A stretch of DNA of 43,730 nt, taken from contig DATDBU010000117.1 of assembly GCA_036524675.1 (NCBI GenBank), positions 1 to 43,730 on the forward strand. The letters are read 5' to 3'. The notes below the pieces were generated by a model. It did not search any database, was not told where the DNA came from, and saw nothing but the letters and a program-made list of their open reading frames with translations. Position numbers and translations under genes: made by a program. Every line of letters starts with the position of its first letter. Positions within the stretch are counted from its first letter, which is position 1. This DNA is from DATDAW01 sp036524675 (lineage in GTDB: Bacteria; Verrucomicrobiota; Verrucomicrobiia; Chthoniobacterales; DASVRZ01). Shown one piece after another: positions 40,082 through 43,730 of this stretch.

Positions 40082-41089
40082 CTACGCCCTTAGGTCTTTC
40101 GCCTTGTAATATTCCACTTCGCCCTTGCTCGCATAGGAGGCGACGCGTTTGGCGAACGCCATCCGGTCTGCGTCGTTCATTTGGTGGAATGAACGAACCA
40201 GTGCGGCTTTTTCGCGTAGGAAATCCGGGGTTTCGGCACCGGTGACGAGCACGGAGACCGGCAACGAAAGCGAGAAATGAATGCAGTCCGCGACCGACAG
40301 CACTCCCGGCACAATTGGGTCGGTGGACTCCCAGACCGTTCTGCCGCCCATTTGCTTACGGCCAAAAAAACGACCGTCGGCCAGGGTTTTCATGGCGATC
40401 GCCGAGATGCCGGCCTTTTGGACAGCGGGCAGAACGCGGGCGATGAAGCTGTGGTCCGACGCGGCATCCACCGGATTGACTGGAAACTGGCTTGTGAGAA
40501 ACGGCGTCGCCTCGCCTCCCGTTCGCTCCAACAGCCGCAGGTGAGCGTAAGGGCTGGAATGTCCCGTAAAACCAATGTGTGTGATCTTGCCCTCGCGGCG
40601 GGCTTCGAGCGCTTCGTCTAGTACCCCAGCTGCCAGCCGCTGGTCCACATCCTCCGGGTCGCGGAGCGCATGGATTTGCCAGAGGTCTACGTGATCGGTC
40701 GCCAGCCGTCGCAAAGACTCCTCGATATGAAGGCGGGCAGTAGCGGAGTCCTTTGCCGTCGACTTCGTCATGAGAAAAATGTGGTCCCGATATTTCGGCG
40801 TGAGATAGCGTCCGTAGCGTTCCTCGCTGGCGTGCGGGCCGTAGGATTCGGCCGTGTCAAAAAAGCGCACACCCTCCTCCAGCGCCGCTTCGATGGTGGC
40901 TTGGGCCAGTTTCTCCGTGGTCCAGCCGATGTGATAACCGCCCAGCCCGAGGCAGGTGACGCTCAAGTTCCTGCCCAGCGGACGCATCGGCAGCACGGGA
41001 CCAAGTGCGTCGGGGAACGGTTTGCCCGACGCGAACGGCGCGGTCGCAGCGGCAACGGCAATGACTTTCAGGAATTCCCGGCGGTTCAT
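40082..41089 (-). CDS. Tat-exported aldo/keto reductase
   Basis: 335 residues from ATG 41089, where MNRREFLKVIAVAAATAPFA is a twin-arginine signal (RREFLK). The longer frame from 41266 only adds unrelated residues. AKR catalytic residues are present: Asp and Tyr in RFFDTAESYGPH, Lys in LMTKSTAKD, and His in LWQIHALRDPED. GLGGYHIGWT and SQFPVNPVD follow the family order. AKRs reduce aldehydes or ketones with NAD(P)H; export by Tat implies cofactor loading before transport. Substrate unknown. Confidence 0.87.
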   Translation of the reverse strand: MNRREFLKVIAVAAATAPFASGKPFPDALGPVLPMRPLGRNLSVTCLGLGGYHIGWTTEKLAQATIEAALEEGVRFFDTAESYGPHASEERYGRYLTPKYRDHIFLMTKSTAKDSATARLHIEESLRRLATDHVDLWQIHALRDPEDVDQRLAAGVLDEALEARREGKITHIGFTGHSSPYAHLRLLERTGGEATPFLTSQFPVNPVDAASDHSFIARVLPAVQKAGISAIAMKTLADGRFFGRKQMGGRTVWESTDPIVPGVLSVADCIHFSLSLPVSVLVTGAETPDFLREKAALVRSFHQMNDADRMAFAKRVASYASKGEVEYYKAKDLRA

Positions 41090-41144
41090 GGCGCCTAATG
41101 ATCCCTTTGTTTCAAGCAATCGGCCAGGGTAACACGCCTCGATT

Positions 41145-42182
41145 TCATGTGCTGAGAAAACGATGACGGGCCGCGTGTTGTCGCGCAAGTTTAAGCAGGG
41201 GCACAGCGTCGCTTGCCAGCTCGTTGCCGATGATCTCGTGCTCGTGCCGGAGATTGGTGTGCACAAGGTAGGGGTTATCGGTGTTGATGCTGTAGGCGAC
41301 GTCGTTTTTCGCCAGATCGCGAACGAAACTCGCGATACAAGCGAAGTCGGGTATGACGCGCGTGACGAGGTTCACCGTGGGGCAGAGCTCCAGGCAGATC
41401 GCGTGGTCGCGTAGGAGCTTGATGAGGGTCTTTCTCAATTTACCCGTCGCGCGTCGCACTTCGATGCCATGGCCAATACGGTCAGGGTGAATGGATTCGA
41501 TGACGCGCAGGATGCCTTCCGGCCCTGTTCCCTCGCTTTCTCCGACGTGATAAGTGGTTTTCAAACCGGCCTTGCGGGCTTTTCCCATCATGGTGGAAAC
41601 CTCTTTCATCCATGGTTTGTTGAGTTCGAGCGACTGGGATTCGGGTCCGGCCATGTCGATACCGACGACGCCATTCGCGCCGTTGAGAGAACCGCGGCTC
41701 CGCCATTTGATCGCTGCCTCAATGATCTGCCAGTTGGCTTCGAGCGAAAGATCGCGACCGAGCGACAGAATGATGCCGGTCTCGACGCCATAATGAAGGG
41801 ACGCCCGTTCCAGACCCTGCATGACGGCGAGGATGATGGCGTCCATCGTGTGGAGGCCGCGCCGCATGCGCTTTTGAGGGTTGAAACGCAGTTCAATGGC
41901 GCCGACCTGGGCTCGCCGGTAGGCTTTGGCTACGACCTGATACGCAGAAACGCTGGCGGCCGCGGGCGAGGATTGAATTTTCTCAGTAACCTTAAAGTAA
42001 CGGCCGAGGAAGTCGTCGAGGGACTTGACCGCCGCCGGCCGGGCGGTCAGGGACTCATGAAAGGCGGTGAAATCGCCGTATTGCGTTCGCAGGCCGTTGT
42101 CGCAAAGGATTTCCCAGAGCACGGACGACGGAACAGCTCCCCCGAGATGGATATGAAGATCGCGCATCCGCGATGGAAACAT
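41145..42182 (-). CDS. Adenosine-deaminase-like amidohydrolase
   Basis: 345 residues from ATG 42182; in-frame ATGs at 42248 and 42167 are alternatives. Metal motif RDLHIHLGGAVP (HxH ~10-12), GIDMAGPES, TTYHVGESEG (His and Glu of the HAGE motif), RIGHGIEV, CPTVNLVTRV and SINTDNPYLVH. In adenosine deaminase the last motif is NTDDP; here the second Asp is Asn. The zinc Asp is kept. The protein likely deaminates adenosine or another purine or pterin. The Asn change suggests a different substrate or lower activity. No signal peptide. Confidence 0.83.
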   Translation of the reverse strand: MFPSRMRDLHIHLGGAVPSSVLWEILCDNGLRTQYGDFTAFHESLTARPAAVKSLDDFLGRYFKVTEKIQSSPAAASVSAYQVVAKAYRRAQVGAIELRFNPQKRMRRGLHTMDAIILAVMQGLERASLHYGVETGIILSLGRDLSLEANWQIIEAAIKWRSRGSLNGANGVVGIDMAGPESQSLELNKPWMKEVSTMMGKARKAGLKTTYHVGESEGTGPEGILRVIESIHPDRIGHGIEVRRATGKLRKTLIKLLRDHAICLELCPTVNLVTRVIPDFACIASFVRDLAKNDVAYSINTDNPYLVHTNLRHEHEIIGNELASDAVPLLKLARQHAARHRFLST

Positions 42183-42280
42183 GCAGGGATGCAAATTGAC
42201 AATCCCGCAGGCATGACCGTGTGCGGCTTCCCGCTTGTCGAAAAGCAAACCGCCAGATGACCCGCGTTGGACGCATGGAT

Positions 42281-42505
42281 GCTAGGGTCACGGGGGGCAC
42301 CGCCGCGCGCTGGGTGCGCATTGTCCGCATGGGAAACACTTTCACGAGTTCCTATTCCAGCGACGGCGTCACTTGGCTGCCGATCGGCGGCCCCGTCACG
42401 ATTGCCATGGGAACGGATTTCCTCATCGGCCTGCCGGTCACCTCACACAAAGATTCGGCTCTCGGTGAAGCGACGTTCAGCAACCTGTCGCTGTCGCCTC
42501 CTTGA
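42281..42505 (+). pseudogene. Remnant of a concanavalin-like (DUF1349-type) domain
   Basis: In frame this reads GGTAARWVRIVRMGNTFTSS, YSSDGVTWLPIGGPVTIAMG, LIGLPVTSHKDSALGEATFS and NLSLSP, then stop. That is the last ~70 residues of a beta-sandwich domain found at the end of large secreted glycosidases and other extracellular proteins. There is no start, signal peptide or upstream part; the frame runs backwards into the 5' end of the adenosine-deaminase-like gene. It is therefore the tail of a lost gene, whose rest was removed before or by insertion of the neighbour. Confidence 0.7.
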
Positions 42506-42597
42506 GCCGAGCCCAGCGATAAGTCCGCCAAGACCCTGCAGGCGAAGCGAAGAGGCTGCGCGCCGTGCAGGGCAACGGGCGCCACACGCCGCCCTGA

Positions 42598-42692
42598 AGG
42601 TAGCGCATGCATCCTGCTTGTGAGTCCAAGGTAGAATAAGCTTCCAGCTTGTTCTTTTTCAAGACGGCGCAAGCAGGGTGCTTACGCTACCT
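42598..42692. repeat. 95-bp element with 23-bp inverted ends
   Basis: The left end AGGTAGCGCATGCATCCTGC with TTG (42598-42620) and the right end CAAGCAGGGTGCTTACGCTA with CCT (42670-42692) are inverted repeats with three mismatches. Inside, AGCTTCCAGCTTGTTC lies near the middle. It has no coding potential and looks like a small non-autonomous palindromic element. Confidence 0.65.
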
Positions 42693-43028
42693 TTGGGTCG
42701 CCACCACTCCAGGCCAGTTTTCGAACGCATTGTCTAACAAACGTAGGGAGGACTTTTCACAGAGCGCATTGCGACGCCAATCCCAGCCATTTCGCGCAGC
42801 TTTTCCGCCGGAAACGGGCCTTTCCGCGAGCGACTAACTTTCCGGGGTGAATTTCGATGGAGTCGAGCCCGCCGTCGGCTGCCTCACGATGGGTTTCGGT
42901 TTGCGTTCTAATCCGCAGTTTTAAGCAAGATCGCAACAGGTTGAGCAAGAATGGGTGCGACGGCCGCACAAACGGGACGTAAAAGTGGCCCCCTCCCATT
43001 TAACTCAAAGAAAGAAGTTATAACCCCT
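42693..43028. other. Gene-free upstream region of the GH3 gene
   Basis: No supported gene on either strand. The last 60 bp are AT-rich (AAAGAAAGAAGTTATAACCC) and probably carry the promoter and leader of the GH3 gene. I could not identify a convincing -35/-10 pair or a regulator site. Confidence 0.4.
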
Positions 43029-43730
43029 ATGAAAATTCATTCTTCCGCGTGGAAAGCGCTTTCCGCTCTTGCCATCGCGTTCGCGGCGCTCGTCGGCTTG
43101 GCGACGCACGCGCAGGCTCAGCAAAATTCAGACGAGCCGAGGGTTGAGCAGATCCTCTCTCAAATGACCCTCGATGAGAAACTCGATTATATCACCGGCT
43201 ACGGTGTGGATTTCACGTTTGTAAATCTAAAAGGAGTTTTCAATATCAGACCAATCCAACGTCTTGGGCTTCCCTTGATCTATGGAGTCGATGGCTCGCT
43301 CGGTTTCGTTGGTCAGGGCTTTCAGCCCGGCACTCGTTTTCCTGCCGGACAGCTCCTTACCTCCACTTGGAGTCCCGACCTCGCCTATGAGGTAGGAGTA
43401 GCTCAAGGACGAGAAGGGAGCGCTCGTGGCATCCACCGAATTCTGGCCCCCGGGATGAACTTCTATCGGACGGCTTTTGGTGGGCGCAGCTTTGAATACA
43501 TGACCGGCGAAGATCCTTTCCTCGGCGCCGCCCTGGTACCACCCCTGGTCGAGGGTATACAGTCGCAACGCGTCATGGCGACTACCAAGCACTTCGCTTT
43601 AAACGATCAGGAGGTTAACCGTACTTTCATAAACATCGTGGCGGACGAGCGGACGCTCCGTGAAATTTACCTGCCCCCCTTTGAGGCGGCGGTCAAGCTT
43701 GCCAATACGGCGGCAATCATGAGTGCGTTT
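43029..43730 (+). CDS. Glycoside hydrolase family 3 (beta-glucosidase type), 5' part only
   Basis: 234 codons open to the window edge. A signal peptide (WKALSALAIAFAALVGLATH, cleavage after AQA) precedes EQILSQMTLDEKLDYITGYG, the GH3 N-terminal TIM-barrel start. RLGLPLIYGVDGSLGFVGQG, TRFPAG, ILAPGMNFYRTAFGGRSFEY, GEDPFLGAAL and ATTKHFALNDQEVNR follow in the family order. The KHF..N.QE..R block binds substrate. The nucleophile Asp (SDW) lies beyond the window. The exported enzyme probably releases glucose or xylose from plant-derived or microbial beta-glycans. Confidence 0.93.
   Translation, partial: MKIHSSAWKALSALAIAFAALVGLATHAQAQQNSDEPRVEQILSQMTLDEKLDYITGYGVDFTFVNLKGVFNIRPIQRLGLPLIYGVDGSLGFVGQGFQPGTRFPAGQLLTSTWSPDLAYEVGVAQGREGSARGIHRILAPGMNFYRTAFGGRSFEYMTGEDPFLGAALVPPLVEGIQSQRVMATTKHFALNDQEVNRTFINIVADERTLREIYLPPFEAAVKLANTAAIMSAF

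Noticed and set aside
41469..42260. 263-residue plus-strand ORF opposite the adenosine-deaminase-like gene
   Set aside because: The minus-strand protein shows the full ADA motif series; the opposite frame has none.

Overview
The window looks like chromosomal DNA of a Verrucomicrobiota member, probably near Chthoniobacter/Spartobacteria. I infer this from the gene mix, not from a marker gene: a Porin_5-type porin, a PEP-CTERM protein, a Tat-exported aldo/keto reductase, GH1 and GH3 glycosidases at the two edges, an AGXT2-like aminotransferase, few strong Shine-Dalgarno sites, and many short palindromic repeats between genes.

Layout. 1-5.4 kb: the 5' part of a GH1 glycosidase, a coupled PAP2 phosphatase/purine-type permease pair, and a divergent ArnT-like GT39 glycosyltransferase. 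5.5-12.3 kb: tRNA-His, then a sulfur uptake and assimilation cluster on the plus strand. It runs outer-membrane porin, Sbp-like sulfate-binding protein, an M14-like protein without its zinc motif, a two-domain sulfurtransferase, a CysP-like thiosulfate-binding protein and CysK. A 17-bp palindrome in the promoter spacer upstream of the porin is a good operator candidate. No ABC permease or ATPase for the two binding proteins lies in the window. 12.5-18.2 kb: CoA-binding protein, DegT-family aminotransferase, SGNH hydrolase, a convergent Nudix protein and a Ski2-like helicase with a cysteine cluster.

18.2-26.7 kb is an accessory island. It holds the wreckage of at least two type I restriction-modification loci. 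The hsdM, hsdS and hsdR fragments often keep the two ends of the gene and have lost the catalytic middle. Four genes or modules inside the wreckage are still open: a vapBC pair, a PD-(D/E)XK-like protein, a DUF3800 protein and an unknown protein joined to it by a 4-bp overlap. The island continues with a 21-bp tandem array, and then two ~185-bp direct repeats that bracket an unknown helical protein and a second vapBC pair.

26.7-33.1 kb is a run of seven minus-strand genes. The last four (PlsC-type acyltransferase, acyl carrier protein, FAD-dependent oxidoreductase, AMP-forming ligase) look like a small acyl-ACP pathway of unknown product. The first three are a rhomboid-like protein, a DUF2270 protein and mazG. 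33.2-43.7 kb holds a predicted outer-membrane protein, a ribbon-helix-helix-like protein ending in a sliding-clamp motif (QLNLF), an M23 peptidase, DUF2147, an aminotransferase, a PEP-CTERM protein, a frameshifted VOC gene, an aldo/keto reductase, an adenosine-deaminase-like protein, a remnant of a concanavalin-like domain and the start of a GH3 glycosidase.

All assignments come from reading motifs in the sequence. No database search was made, so family names are recognition calls. Statements about operons, regulation and product are inferences.
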